Shown piece by piece: positions 1-8,332 of a stretch of 64,000 nt of DNA (position 1 is its first letter; every line of letters starts with the position of its first letter). The notes under the pieces are model-generated. The model made no database searches. It was not told the DNA's origin and saw only the letters and a list, made by a program, of their open reading frames with translations. Source of the DNA: Microbulbifer sp. YPW16. Its GTDB lineage: Bacteria > Pseudomonadota > Gammaproteobacteria > Pseudomonadales > Cellvibrionaceae. Made by a program: the position numbers and the translations under genes. Location: contig NZ_CP089928.1 in the NCBI RefSeq assembly GCF_021290385.1, positions 2,898,501 through 2,962,500 on the forward strand, given 5' to 3'.

Positions 1-455
1 TGTCCCGCCTGGAAACACGAGCCCAGGCAGAGGTTTTCCTGGAGTCCATTGTCGAGGGGTTTCTCGAGGGCAGTCTGTACCAGTGGGGCCTGGAAGCGGG
101 AGGGCAGCTCGTGGGGACCTGTACCCTGGCGGGTATCGACCGCGACAACCGGCATGCGGAGATCGGCTTTGCACTGGAGCGCGCCCATCGCGGGCGCGGG
201 CTGATGGCACGTGCCACCCGGGCACTGCTTGGCTTCTCTTTTCGCTTCCTGGCGCTGCACCGTATCGAGGCAGATGTGGACCCGCGCAATACCGCCTCCA
301 TCCGACTGCTGGAAAAACTGGGGTTTGCACGAGAGGGGTTGCTGCGGGAGCGCTACCGGGAGCAGGACGGTTACCAGGATGCCCTGGTCTACGGGCTGCT
401 GGCGCGGGAGTGGCAGGGAATACCCGCCACGGATTCACAGCCTGTCGGTAGATAG
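1..455 (+). CDS. GNAT (RimJ/RimL-type) N-acetyltransferase, 3' part only
   Basis: The gene is cut by the left edge; the reading frame is open from base 3 to the stop at 453-455, about 150 residues. The visible part holds the core of a GNAT fold. An H-R-G-R-G-L stretch matches the acetyl-CoA pyrophosphate loop (R/Q-x-x-G-x-G/A). A downstream D-P-R-N-T-A-S-I-R-L-L-E-K-L-G-F segment is the classic RimJ/RimL signature, where Asn and the S-I-x-L-x-E-K-L-G-F helix close the cofactor site. Such enzymes acetylate N-termini of ribosomal proteins or small amines; the substrate cannot be read here. Confidence 0.85.
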   Translation, partial: SRLETRAQAEVFLESIVEGFLEGSLYQWGLEAGGQLVGTCTLAGIDRDNRHAEIGFALERAHRGRGLMARATRALLGFSFRFLALHRIEADVDPRNTASIRLLEKLGFAREGLLRERYREQDGYQDALVYGLLAREWQGIPATDSQPVGR

Positions 456-615
456 TGACCCGGGTCACCCGGTGCAGGCAGCTGTCGGTTCCCCCTGTGC
501 CCGGCCCCCTGCATGTATCCCATGCCCGCCTTCAGGGTGGGAGAGATTGACTACACTTCCGGCATATCGTTGAAGCCCTGTTCCCTTTTTCCCGATTCGC
601 CGGAGGAAGTCGTTA

Positions 616-993
616 ATGCTCGACCATGTTGGCGTGCATGTGCACAGCTATGAACGCAGCAAGGAATTTTACCGCCTCGCCCTGGCGCCGCTGGGTTACG
701 AGTTGATCCTGGAATATGCGGGCTGGGCCGGCTTTGGCTGGGCCGACCGGCCAAGCCTGTGGATCCGGGGCGGGACCAGCATGACCCCGGCCCTGCACCT
801 GGCTTTCCGGGCCGAAGACCGCGACGCGGTGCGGGAATTTCACCGGGTCGCGCTGCAGGCAGGCGGCAAGGACAATGGAGAGCCCGGCCTGCGGCCGGAA
901 CAGCATGCAGATTATTATGCGGCATACGTACTGGATCCGGATGGCAACAATGTGGAAGTTGTTTGCCACTTGCCGGAACTGTCCGAGCCCTGA
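616..993 (+). CDS. VOC (glyoxalase/bleomycin-resistance-like) family protein
   Basis: This 125-residue protein opens with L-D-H-V-G-V-H-V and ends with a D-P-D-G-N-N-V-E-V-V-C segment. These are the two metal-binding strands of a single vicinal-oxygen-chelate unit (His near residue 4, Glu near residue 117). Its length suits a one-module VOC protein that acts as a dimer. An A-rich Shine-Dalgarno (GGAGGAAG) lies just before the ATG. The family covers glyoxalases, isomerases and drug-binding proteins, so no reaction is assigned. A GC-rich hairpin follows the stop. Confidence 0.85.
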   Translation: MLDHVGVHVHSYERSKEFYRLALAPLGYELILEYAGWAGFGWADRPSLWIRGGTSMTPALHLAFRAEDRDAVREFHRVALQAGGKDNGEPGLRPEQHADYYAAYVLDPDGNNVEVVCHLPELSEP

Positions 994-1005
994 GCCGCAG
1001 GGTTA

Positions 1006-1027
1006 GCCCCCGGGTTGCGCCGGGGGC
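1006..1027 (+). terminator. GC-rich hairpin after the VOC gene
   Basis: GCCCCCGG at 1006-1013 pairs perfectly with CCGGGGGC at 1020-1027 around a 6-base loop. It starts 13 bases after the VOC stop. No U-tract follows, so it may be a weak terminator or an RNA-stabilising end. Confidence 0.4.
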
Positions 1028-1116
1028 CGACGGCCCGGTAATGCGGTCCGGGCAGCCTCTTTTCTTTTCCGGTATCCTGCCTGGTCACCAATATTAACAA
1101 TAAATAACCAGCAACC

Positions 1117-2244
1117 ATGCAGAATGTATTTATTACCGGCAGTGGCAGCTTCCTGCCCGGTTTGCCGGTGGATAACCGGGAAATGGAAGGGCGCATTGGC
1201 CTGCTCGGCCCCCACAGCCGTCGCCTCAAGTCGGCGACCCTGCGCCAGAATGGAATTCGGCAGCGACACTATGCAATAGGTGCAGGTGGCGACTACCTGT
1301 TTACCAATGCGGAAATGGCTGCGCGGGCGGTCGAGGCTGCATGTGACCGGGGTCGGCTGGACAGCAGCAGCCTGGACTACCTCGCCGCCAGCACCACCCA
1401 GGGGGATATGCTGGTGCCCGGCCATGCCAGTGCCGTTCATGGTGAGCTGGGCAATGGCGCGCTGGAATTGGGGTCGTTCCAGAGCGTATGCGCCAGCAGC
1501 ATGATGGCGATCAAGTCAGCGTACCTCGGCGTGAAGGCAGGGGAGCACCGGCGCGCGGCCGCCTGCGGGAGCGAGTTCTCGAGTCGCTGGTTCCAGCCCG
1601 GGTTTTACGATTCAGTTGACTTTTCCACGATGGGGACCGGGGAAGCTTTCCAGTATGAATTCCTGCGCTGGACACTGTCCGACGGCGCCGGCGCACTGTT
1701 GATGGAGACGGAACCACAGCCCGGTGTGCCCTGCCTGCGTATCGACTGGATCGAACAAAAATCCTTTGCCCACCGTTTCCCCTCCTGCATGTCCGCTGGC
1801 AGTTCCCCCGGCCCAGATGGCAATCACCGTCCCTGGGCGCATTTCGGTTCCCCGGCCGGTGCCATCGAAGGGGCGGCTTTCCCGCTGCGCCAGGATTTTA
1901 CCCTGCTGGAACAGATGTTCCCGGTCTGGGTTGGCTATTACCTGGAAGTGTTGGAACGCCGGGAAATTGATCCCGCCCGCGTGAAATATTTCCTGCCCCA
2001 CTATTCGGCCCGGGCCCTGGGGGAGCGCATGAAACAATTGCTTGCAAGTGCCGGGGCGATGATTCCGGAAGAGCGATGGCGCAATCACCAGGACCAGGTC
2101 GGTAATGTGGGCAGTGCTTCAATTTTCCTGTTGCTCGACCGCCTGTTACGGGAAGAGCAGCTACAGGAGGGGGACAGGGTCCTGTGCTTTGTCCCGGAGA
2201 GCGGCCGTTGCCTGGCCGCATTTATGTGCCTGACGGTGGTATGA
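1117..2244 (+). CDS. Beta-ketoacyl-ACP synthase III-like condensing enzyme
   Basis: This 375-residue protein has the thiolase fold of the KAS III (FabH) group. The triad is visible: Cys125 in S-V-C-A-S-S, His295 in L-P-H-Y-S-A-R, and Asn330 in V-G-N-V-G-S-A-S. It lacks the usual FabH sequence around the CoA site and is longer than FabH (about 320), so a housekeeping initiation role is unlikely. It is the first gene of a compact operon: the next start lies 4 bases after its stop. By family it would condense an acyl thioester with malonyl-ACP/CoA or join two acyl units. The partner diiron-type gene suggests a specialised lipid product, which is inference. Confidence 0.8.
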   Translation: MQNVFITGSGSFLPGLPVDNREMEGRIGLLGPHSRRLKSATLRQNGIRQRHYAIGAGGDYLFTNAEMAARAVEAACDRGRLDSSSLDYLAASTTQGDMLVPGHASAVHGELGNGALELGSFQSVCASSMMAIKSAYLGVKAGEHRRAAACGSEFSSRWFQPGFYDSVDFSTMGTGEAFQYEFLRWTLSDGAGALLMETEPQPGVPCLRIDWIEQKSFAHRFPSCMSAGSSPGPDGNHRPWAHFGSPAGAIEGAAFPLRQDFTLLEQMFPVWVGYYLEVLERREIDPARVKYFLPHYSARALGERMKQLLASAGAMIPEERWRNHQDQVGNVGSASIFLLLDRLLREEQLQEGDRVLCFVPESGRCLAAFMCLTVV

Positions 2245-2248
2245 AAAT

Positions 2249-2929
2249 ATGGGAAGCGAATTGAGCGAGGCCCAGAGGCTGGTCCGCGAGCTGGGGCAGA
2301 CCTGGGCGGAATTTGAAAGCCAGCTGGTACAGGTGCCCATTATCGCACGGGCGCTAAGGGGGGCCATTCGCCTGGAGGATTACCGCCAGTTACTGCACGA
2401 TCACTACCAGCAGGTTATTGACGGCGCCTGCTGGATATCCCGGGCGGCCTCCTCAATTGGCCGCGAGCATCTCGAGCTGCGCTCGCAGTTCCTGCGCCAC
2501 GCGGGCACCGAACACCGGGATTACCAGATGCTGGAACGGGATTACCAGGAAGTCGGTGGTGAACTGCGACAGTTGCGAGAGGGGCAGAAGAACATCGGGG
2601 CCACTGCACTTTCGGCCTGGATGATGCAACGGGCTTCGCAGCCGGATCCACTGGACCTGCTGGGGGCCATGTTTATCATCGAGGGGCTAGGCAAGCATTT
2701 CGCCGGTATTTTTGCCCGCGCCCTTCAGCAGCACCTGAACCTGCAGGATAGCCAGGTGAGTTTTTACCGCTACCACGCCGCACATGATGAAGATCACCTG
2801 CAGCAGCTCCACGACGTGTTCGATTCGGGCCTGTTGGAGGTGCCGGGAATGGCGGGGCGTATTGCGCACACCGCGCGGGTGACCGGTCGTCTTTACCTGT
2901 TGCAGCTGGAAGAGCTGGGGAATTACTGA
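2249..2929 (+). CDS. Haem-oxygenase-like diiron oxidase (iron-containing redox enzyme family)
   Basis: This 226-residue all-helical protein has the pattern of the HDO superfamily (UndA, CADD, SznF-type enzymes and TenA relatives). Candidate metal ligands are His52, Glu88-His89, Glu145 with His150 (I-I-E-G-L-G-K-H-F), and His176/His179/Asp180/His183 in the H-A-A-H-D-E-D-H helix. HDO enzymes use two irons and oxygen to cleave, desaturate or N-oxidise substrates; UndA turns fatty acids into terminal alkenes. The gene sits between a ketosynthase and an unknown gene. Its stop TGA overlaps the next ATG (TGATG), implying translational coupling. Oxidising the ketosynthase product is a reasonable guess but not shown. 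Confidence 0.72.
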   Translation: MGSELSEAQRLVRELGQTWAEFESQLVQVPIIARALRGAIRLEDYRQLLHDHYQQVIDGACWISRAASSIGREHLELRSQFLRHAGTEHRDYQMLERDYQEVGGELRQLREGQKNIGATALSAWMMQRASQPDPLDLLGAMFIIEGLGKHFAGIFARALQQHLNLQDSQVSFYRYHAAHDEDHLQQLHDVFDSGLLEVPGMAGRIAHTARVTGRLYLLQLEELGNY

Positions 2930-3861
2930 TGGGCTGGAAAAGCGATTTTGAACAGTCGAACCTGAACCATTCGGATCCAAATCCCTGGCTGGTGCTCTAC
3001 CTCGATCGCAGCCTGCCAATCCATGACGGTGCCAAGCGCGCCTTGCTGGCCGGCCACAATACCTGGTCGCGCCGGCTGCTGTTGCCGGTGGTGCGGCCGC
3101 TGGCCCGTCTCTCCATTGTGCTGGTGCAATTGCTCCGCCTGCTGATCCCGGAGCGCTGGCATTCCTCGCGGATATTACACCGCACCATTTACTGGGGACT
3201 GCGGTACTTTGTGCGTGCGGACGCCAACTACCTAATCCTGCGCCACTTCAATATCGGCACGGAACTGCTGCAGTTTATTGCCGACAATGTCGGCGGCGTT
3301 GAGATCGGCAGTACCCGCCCGTTGCGGCCGCGGGAGCTGGCAGACCTGCTGGATGATACATTCCTGGTCCATGACCTCAATATTTATAATTTTATCGGCG
3401 ACCTGAACAGTCAGCTGGCGGAGCAGGGGCGCGAGATCCTGCCGGCAACTGAGCTGGACTTCAGTGCCATCTCCGATGGGGATTTTGACCTTGAGCCGGG
3501 CGGGCAGTATGCCACCAGTGTCCTGGACCTGCAGACGGCGATCGAGTTGTACACCCCCCTTTACGCTCTTTTCCTTTCAGATCACGATTTCTGGCGTGCC
3601 AGTAACTCCCTGCAGCTGGATGAAACCATTTCGATCTATATTGGTAAGTTGCTAAACGACAGTACGGCCCTGTCGCTGGTCAATAATCGCCACCCTATGG
3701 TCCCCCACACAACATTGCAGGCGGGGTTCCGCCTGATGCTACATGGCCTGGATGCAGAGATCCTGCACGGCTACCTGCGACAGCTGAAACGGGCGGGCCA
3801 GTCCGGGGCAGCGGAGCAGGTGAGTGATGAGGGACGCGAACATGCCGTTGCCGGGACCTGA
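2929..3861 (+). CDS. Conserved protein of unknown function, third gene of the ketosynthase/diiron operon
   Basis: I do not recognise a characterised family with certainty; it may belong to the DUF6999 group, which I recall only loosely. The 310-residue protein has a hydrophobic, Leu/Val-rich helix near residues 50-75, no signal peptide and an aromatic-rich middle. There is a possible metal-like H-D-L-N-I-Y-N-F motif near residue 147. The last 25 residues look disordered. It is translationally coupled to the diiron gene (TGATG overlap at 2927-2931), so it probably works with the upstream enzymes, perhaps as a membrane-associated partner or carrier. No catalytic motif can be assigned. Confidence 0.6.
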   Translation: MGWKSDFEQSNLNHSDPNPWLVLYLDRSLPIHDGAKRALLAGHNTWSRRLLLPVVRPLARLSIVLVQLLRLLIPERWHSSRILHRTIYWGLRYFVRADANYLILRHFNIGTELLQFIADNVGGVEIGSTRPLRPRELADLLDDTFLVHDLNIYNFIGDLNSQLAEQGREILPATELDFSAISDGDFDLEPGGQYATSVLDLQTAIELYTPLYALFLSDHDFWRASNSLQLDETISIYIGKLLNDSTALSLVNNRHPMVPHTTLQAGFRLMLHGLDAEILHGYLRQLKRAGQSGAAEQVSDEGREHAVAGT

Positions 3862-3958
3862 TTGGCGGCAGTGATGAACGCGGAGCCGGGGCGACAGGTT
3901 CGCCTTGCTCCGGAACAGGATTGGCTGGGCTTCCAGCATCAACTACAAGGATATCGCC

Positions 3959-4351
3959 ATGCGACCCCATGCTGCCCTCAGTGTTCTCAGGATTGTCCTG
4001 GTTATTACCGGGCTGTTTTTCATCTTTGGCATCTACGCCATGATGATGTGGGTCTGGCCCGAGGGCTGGGGCTGGACGCCAAGGCAGCCCGAGTATGAAC
4101 AGATGATCATGGGTATCTACGCCACCCTGGGCGTGTTCCTGGTTCTCGCCGCGCGGGACCCGCTGGCCAATGCCAGCCTGATCTGGTTTACCGTCTGGTC
4201 CAGTCTGGTACATGGCCTGATCATGCTGGTACAGGCCATTGTCGACAGTACCGAGCGGGCCAACCTGCTGGGGGATGTGCCAGCGCTGTTGATCCTGGCT
4301 GCGGTGCTGGGCTACCTGATGCGCCGGGCCAGCCCCGCGCCCGCCGGCTAG
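3959..4351 (+). CDS. Small four-helix membrane protein (DUF6632-like)
   Basis: About 130 residues with hydrophobic segments near residues 6-28, 46-62, 70-90 and 105-122, so an integral inner-membrane protein. I chose the ATG at 3959, preceded by an AAGGA ribosome site, rather than an in-frame ATG 54 bases upstream that would add a polar, unconserved N-terminus. The W-V-W-P-E-G-W-G-W loop after the first helix and the A-R-D-P-L-A-N motif resemble the DUF6632 group of uncharacterised membrane proteins. No function is proposed. Confidence 0.65.
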   Translation: MRPHAALSVLRIVLVITGLFFIFGIYAMMMWVWPEGWGWTPRQPEYEQMIMGIYATLGVFLVLAARDPLANASLIWFTVWSSLVHGLIMLVQAIVDSTERANLLGDVPALLILAAVLGYLMRRASPAPAG

Positions 4352-4428
4352 GCAGGCCGCCTGCGAGGTTTGTGCGCGGCCGGGGCGGCGCGTTAGCATA
4401 GCTGCCCATTATCAAGCCGGTTGCCGAT

Positions 4429-5415
4429 ATGTCCGCAAACCCACATCCCTACGATGGCCTGACACCCGACGTGGTCATCGACTGCGTGGAGACCACCGGG
4501 CTGCTGTCCGATGCGCGCATATTTCCGCTCAACAGCTATGAAAACCGCGTTTACCAGGTGGGAGTCGAGGACGGTGAGCCGCTGATTGCCAAGTTCTATC
4601 GGCCGGGTCGCTGGAGCGATGCCCAGATTCGCGAGGAGCACAGCTTTTCACTGGAGCTGGCCGCGGCCGAGATCCCCGTGGTGGCGCCGCTGGAGTTCGA
4701 TGGCCGCACCCTGATGGAGGCGCACGGCTTTCGTTTCGCGCTGTTCCCGCGCCGCGGGGGGCGCCAGGTGGAGCTGGATAACTTCGAGCACCTGGAGCAG
4801 GTGGGGACCATGCTCGGCCGGATTCACGCCGTTGGGCGGGCGCGGCCCTTTGAGCACCGGCCGGCACTGTCCCTGCAGCACTTTGCCATCGACAGCCGCG
4901 AATTCATCCTCGCCGGGGATTTCCTGCCGCGGGAAAACCGCGACGCCTATGCCACGGTGACCGGGCATATCATCGACGAGATAGCGCCCCTGTTCGAGCG
5001 AGACTGGGAGACGCTGCGCCTGCACGGCGACTGCCACGCGGGCAATTTCCTGTGGCGCGACGACACGCCCTGGTTTGTGGACCTGGACGATTGCCTGACC
5101 GGGCCCGCAATCCAGGATATCTGGATGCTGCTCTCGGGCAACCGTGCCGACCAGACCGCTTACCTGGACACAGTGATCGAGGGCTATGAAACTTTTTCTC
5201 CCTTCAACCCTCAAGAGTTGCAACTGGTTGAACCGTTACGCTGCCTGAGGCAGATGCATCACGCGGCGTGGCTGGCGCGGCGCTGGGAAGACCCGGCGTT
5301 CCCCCTGGCGTTTCCGTGGTTCAACAGCCCGCGTTACTGGGCGGAGCATATACTGGCATTGCGCGAGCAACAGTCGGCCCTGCTGGAGCCGCCGCTGACC
5401 CTCGGCGCGATCTGA
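4429..5415 (+). CDS. srkA: Stress response kinase A (YihE/RdoA-type Ser/Thr protein kinase)
   Basis: This 328-residue protein matches the SrkA/YihE family of eukaryotic-like kinases with a choline-kinase fold. The catalytic loop is H-G-D-C-H-A-G-N near residues 199-206, with Asp201 as base and Asn206 as metal ligand. The second metal motif is V-D-L-D-D near 217-221. The N-terminal L-N-S-Y-E-N-R-V-Y-Q-V strand and A-K-F-Y-R-P-G-R-W form the nucleotide site with the ATP-anchoring lysine. In E. coli the family counters stress-induced cell death. The neighbour cysE is transcribed the same way 50 bases downstream. Confidence 0.93.
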   Translation: MSANPHPYDGLTPDVVIDCVETTGLLSDARIFPLNSYENRVYQVGVEDGEPLIAKFYRPGRWSDAQIREEHSFSLELAAAEIPVVAPLEFDGRTLMEAHGFRFALFPRRGGRQVELDNFEHLEQVGTMLGRIHAVGRARPFEHRPALSLQHFAIDSREFILAGDFLPRENRDAYATVTGHIIDEIAPLFERDWETLRLHGDCHAGNFLWRDDTPWFVDLDDCLTGPAIQDIWMLLSGNRADQTAYLDTVIEGYETFSPFNPQELQLVEPLRCLRQMHHAAWLARRWEDPAFPLAFPWFNSPRYWAEHILALREQQSALLEPPLTLGAI

Positions 5416-5464
5416 ATCCACAGCGAACGGCGCGGTTGCCTGCGCCGCCAAGGAGCGATACCCG

Positions 5465-6295
5465 ATGGAAGCCCATCAGCTCAATACCGCCGCCCGGGAG
5501 GGCGATGCACTCTGGCAGCAGATCCGCGCTGACGTGGCGCAGCAGGTGGAGCGCGAGCCGATCCTGGCCAGCTTCCTGCATGCCACGATCCTCAACCACA
5601 GCACGCTGGAATCCGCACTGAGCTTCCACCTGGCCAACAAGCTCGACAGCCCGGTAGCCCAGGCGCTGTTGATCCGCGAAGTGATCGACGAGGCGCTCGA
5701 CAGTGACCCGGCCATCGGCCGCGCCGCACGGGCCGACCTGAAGGCGGTACAGCAGCGGGACTCGGCCTGTTCCTCGCTGTATGAGCCCTTTCTCTACTTC
5801 AAGGGCTTCCACGCCCTGCAGGCCTGGCGGGTGGCCCACTGGCTGTGGCAGCAGCAGCGGCGCTCACTGGCGCTGTTCCTGCAGCACCGTATTTCGGTGG
5901 TGTTCAGCGTGGATATCCACCCGGCGGCGACGCTGGGGCAGGGCATCCTGCTGGACCACGCCACCGGCATCGTGATCGGCGAGACCGCGGTGGTGGAGGA
6001 CAATGTGTCCATCATGCAGTCGGTAACTCTCGGCGGTACCGGCAAGGAGAGCGGCGACCGGCACCCGAAGGTGCGCGAGGGTGTGCTGATTGGCGCCGGC
6101 AGCAAGGTGCTGGGCAATATCGAGATCGGGCGCTGTGCGCAGGTGGCCTCGGGCAGCGTGGTACTCAAATCAGTGCCGGCGAAGAAGCTGGTGGCCGGCG
6201 TGCCGGCCCGGGTGATCTGCGATGCCAGCTGCGACGCGCCGGCCCTTTCCATGGACCACTGCGCCCTGACCCAGGTGGACCGGCAGCTGCCCTGA
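5465..6295 (+). CDS. cysE: Serine O-acetyltransferase
   Basis: CysE acetylates L-serine with acetyl-CoA, the first committed step of cysteine synthesis. The 276-residue protein has the N-terminal helical domain (about 1-140) followed by a left-handed beta-helix of hexapeptide repeats (about 145-240). The active-site L-D-H-A-T-G-I-V-I-G-E-T-A motif and the G-G-T-G-K loop are present. The C-terminal tail, after the A-G-V-P-A-R-V-I repeat, is where cysteine feedback normally acts. An AAGGAG ribosome site precedes the ATG. Confidence 0.96.
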   Translation: MEAHQLNTAAREGDALWQQIRADVAQQVEREPILASFLHATILNHSTLESALSFHLANKLDSPVAQALLIREVIDEALDSDPAIGRAARADLKAVQQRDSACSSLYEPFLYFKGFHALQAWRVAHWLWQQQRRSLALFLQHRISVVFSVDIHPAATLGQGILLDHATGIVIGETAVVEDNVSIMQSVTLGGTGKESGDRHPKVREGVLIGAGSKVLGNIEIGRCAQVASGSVVLKSVPAKKLVAGVPARVICDASCDAPALSMDHCALTQVDRQLP

Positions 6296-6456
6296 TTACT
6301 GCCATCAAAGTGACCCGCCTGGATCAATTGTTCCCGTTTGTTGTCGGAATTGCTTCCTCCTGTGCCTAGACTATGCGCAACCGTTGTTCTGCCCGGCTCC
6401 GGCCGGGGGAACGCCGGTGGCACGGGTGATCGGTAAACACAACTATCCTGATAGCC

Positions 6457-7257
6457 ATGAAATACAGTCTCAGCGCCAAAAACCTTGTCTGCCGCAACCT
6501 GGAATCACGCGCCAGTTATTGCGCCGGGCTGACCAACCCCGACCAGACCCGGGAAATCACCAGCATTGTGCGCAGCGATAGCGGGTTGCTTTCGCATAAC
6601 TTCAACCAGGCGGTCACCAATGCGGTGGTCCCGGCGATGATCCTGAAGCGCTTTGTGGTGGACTATTTTGCCGAGCGCCACAGCCCGTTCACCCTCTGGC
6701 ACTGTGCCAGCAAGCCGATGGACGAGGCGGAACTGGCAGAGCTGGGGCTGGCCCACCGTGACACCCTGGTGGCGATGGCCATTGAGATACAGCGGCTGGC
6801 GGCGGACGAGAATCTGCCGGATGAGCTGCGCGACCGGCTGGAGATAGTGGCTGTGGGCGCTGAGCAGCTGGGGGAATACGGCGACCTGCAGGCCCAGCCC
6901 TTTGACGGCACCCGGGAGGCGCCGCAGGTGCGCAAGTTCTACCAGAAGCTGGCGGAAATCCCCGAGCAGAAGCGCAGCCGCCTGAAGTTTTACCTGGCCC
7001 GCCTGGATGGCGAGGCAGTAGCCTCGGGTTGCCTGTTTGCCTCGGCCGATGCGCTGGGGATCTATGATCTGGAAACGGTCGAGGCTCACCGTGGCAAGGG
7101 CATCGGCCGTGCGCTGTTCAACCACCTGCTGGCCCAGGCCCTGCACAGCCACCACAAATATGCGGTGGCACTGACCCCGGAGAACCGCCAGAGTGCGTAC
7201 CTGGACGCCGGCTTTTTCGCGGTCGGCCAGGTCAGCCGCTACCTGTTCGAGCCCTGA
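6457..7257 (+). CDS. GNAT family N-acetyltransferase with long N-terminal domain
   Basis: The C-terminal 100 residues are a GNAT domain: V-E-A-H-R-G-K-G-I-G-R-A-L-F-N-H-L-L is the acetyl-CoA loop and helix, and N-R-Q-S-A-Y-L-D-A-G-F-F is the closing motif. The N-terminal 150 residues are a separate domain with an A-V-V-P-A-M-I-L-K-R-F-V-V-D-Y-F segment that I cannot match. The gene converges on epmA, whose stop is 15 bases away on the other strand. The substrate is unknown. Confidence 0.85.
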   Translation: MKYSLSAKNLVCRNLESRASYCAGLTNPDQTREITSIVRSDSGLLSHNFNQAVTNAVVPAMILKRFVVDYFAERHSPFTLWHCASKPMDEAELAELGLAHRDTLVAMAIEIQRLAADENLPDELRDRLEIVAVGAEQLGEYGDLQAQPFDGTREAPQVRKFYQKLAEIPEQKRSRLKFYLARLDGEAVASGCLFASADALGIYDLETVEAHRGKGIGRALFNHLLAQALHSHHKYAVALTPENRQSAYLDAGFFAVGQVSRYLFEP

Positions 7258-7272
7258 GTCCGCGCCAGCAGC

Positions 7273-8226
7273 TCAGGCGCGCCCGACCGGAAAGGCGATG
7301 ACTTCCTCGATCCGCCGGTAGCCGCCGGCCAGCATCAGCAGCCGGTCGATACCCAGGGCCACACCGGCACACTCGGGCATGCCCGCCCGCAGCGCCTCCA
7401 CCAGCCGTTCCTCATAGGGATAGACGTGCAGCTTGTGCGCGCCGCGGTAGCGGTGATCGGCCTCGAAGCGCCGCAACTGTTCTTCGGCATCGGTCAGTTC
7501 CCAGTAGCCGTTGGCCAGTTCCAGTCCGCCGACGTAGGCCTCGAACCGCCGCGCCACCGGCCTGCCGGTATCATCGGGCAGCACCTTGGCCAGTGCCGCC
7601 TGGCTGGCGGGAAAGTCGTACAGGAGGGTAATGCCCGGTCCCATCCGCGGCTCCAGGTAATGGCTCATCAGCAGGTCCAGGCATTCGTCGCGATCGGCAG
7701 GGGCGAATGAGAGTTCCACATTTTCGGCGGTACACTCGCGCAACGGTTCGATGCCGGCGGTATGGGGGTCCAGCCCCAGGTGTTGCAGGAACAACTCCCG
7801 GTAGCTGAGGGATTCCACCGTTTCGATATCCAGCAGGGTGCGCAGCAGCTCGCCCACCTCGAGCATCAGGGCGCGGTCGTCCCAGCCGCAGCGGTACCAC
7901 TCCAGCATGGTGAATTCCGGGTTGTGGCGACCGCCGGCCTCTCCCTCGCGGAAAGCCTTGCCCAGGTAGTAGCAGTCGCCCAGTCCGGCCGCCAGCAGGC
8001 GCTTGAGCCCAAATTCCGGGCTGGTGGCGAGATAGGCCGCGTCGCCGTTAAGCAGGGCGGTAATGGAATCGATATGGGGGTCGCTGGTGGCGCGGCGGGA
8101 GAGCACCGGAACTTCCGCTTCCAGCACCTGGCGCTCGGCGAAAAACTGCCGCACCCGGGCCAGCAGCGCGGCGCGCTGGCGCAGTGCCGCGAGGGACGCT
8201 GTAGGTTGCCAGGTATGTTCGGTCAT
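7273..8226 (-). CDS. epmA: Elongation factor P--(R)-beta-lysine ligase
   Basis: EpmA (PoxA/GenX/YjeA) is a short class II lysyl-tRNA-synthetase paralogue that attaches (R)-beta-lysine to a conserved lysine of EF-P. The protein has the catalytic core only, without the anticodon-binding domain. Class II motifs are visible: motif 2 F-R-E-G-E-A-G-G-R-H-N-P-E-F-T-M-L-E-W-Y and motif 3 G-V-A-L-G-I-D-R-L-L-M. I place the start at 8226, where M-T-E-H-T-W-Q-P-T-A-S-L matches the E. coli N-terminus; an ATG at 8241 would add five residues. It lies downstream of efp on the same strand with a long inverted repeat between. Confidence 0.95.
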   Translation of the reverse strand: MTEHTWQPTASLAALRQRAALLARVRQFFAERQVLEAEVPVLSRRATSDPHIDSITALLNGDAAYLATSPEFGLKRLLAAGLGDCYYLGKAFREGEAGGRHNPEFTMLEWYRCGWDDRALMLEVGELLRTLLDIETVESLSYRELFLQHLGLDPHTAGIEPLRECTAENVELSFAPADRDECLDLLMSHYLEPRMGPGITLLYDFPASQAALAKVLPDDTGRPVARRFEAYVGGLELANGYWELTDAEEQLRRFEADHRYRGAHKLHVYPYEERLVEALRAGMPECAGVALGIDRLLMLAGGYRRIEEVIAFPVGRA

Positions 8227-8241
8227 TGTGCGGGGCCTCAT

Positions 8242-8315
8242 GCAGGAACGGCCGCTGGCCGCGACCGCTGGTGGCCCGGGCCACCCTCAATCGCGGCCAG
8301 CGGCCGCCCATACAG
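8242..8315. repeat. Long nested palindrome (REP-like) between efp and epmA
   Basis: CGGCCGCTGGCCGCGA at 8249-8264 is perfectly complementary to 8291-8306 (16-bp stem). Inside it sits a second perfect palindrome, GGTGGCCCGGGCCACC at 8270-8285. The flanks (CAGGAACGGCC and GGCCGCCCATACA) resemble Pseudomonas-type REP ends and similar elements at 20838 and 22515. It could shield the 3' end of efp mRNA or dampen readthrough into epmA. Confidence 0.7.
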
Positions 8316-8332
8316 GAAATAGTGTGCCGGAA

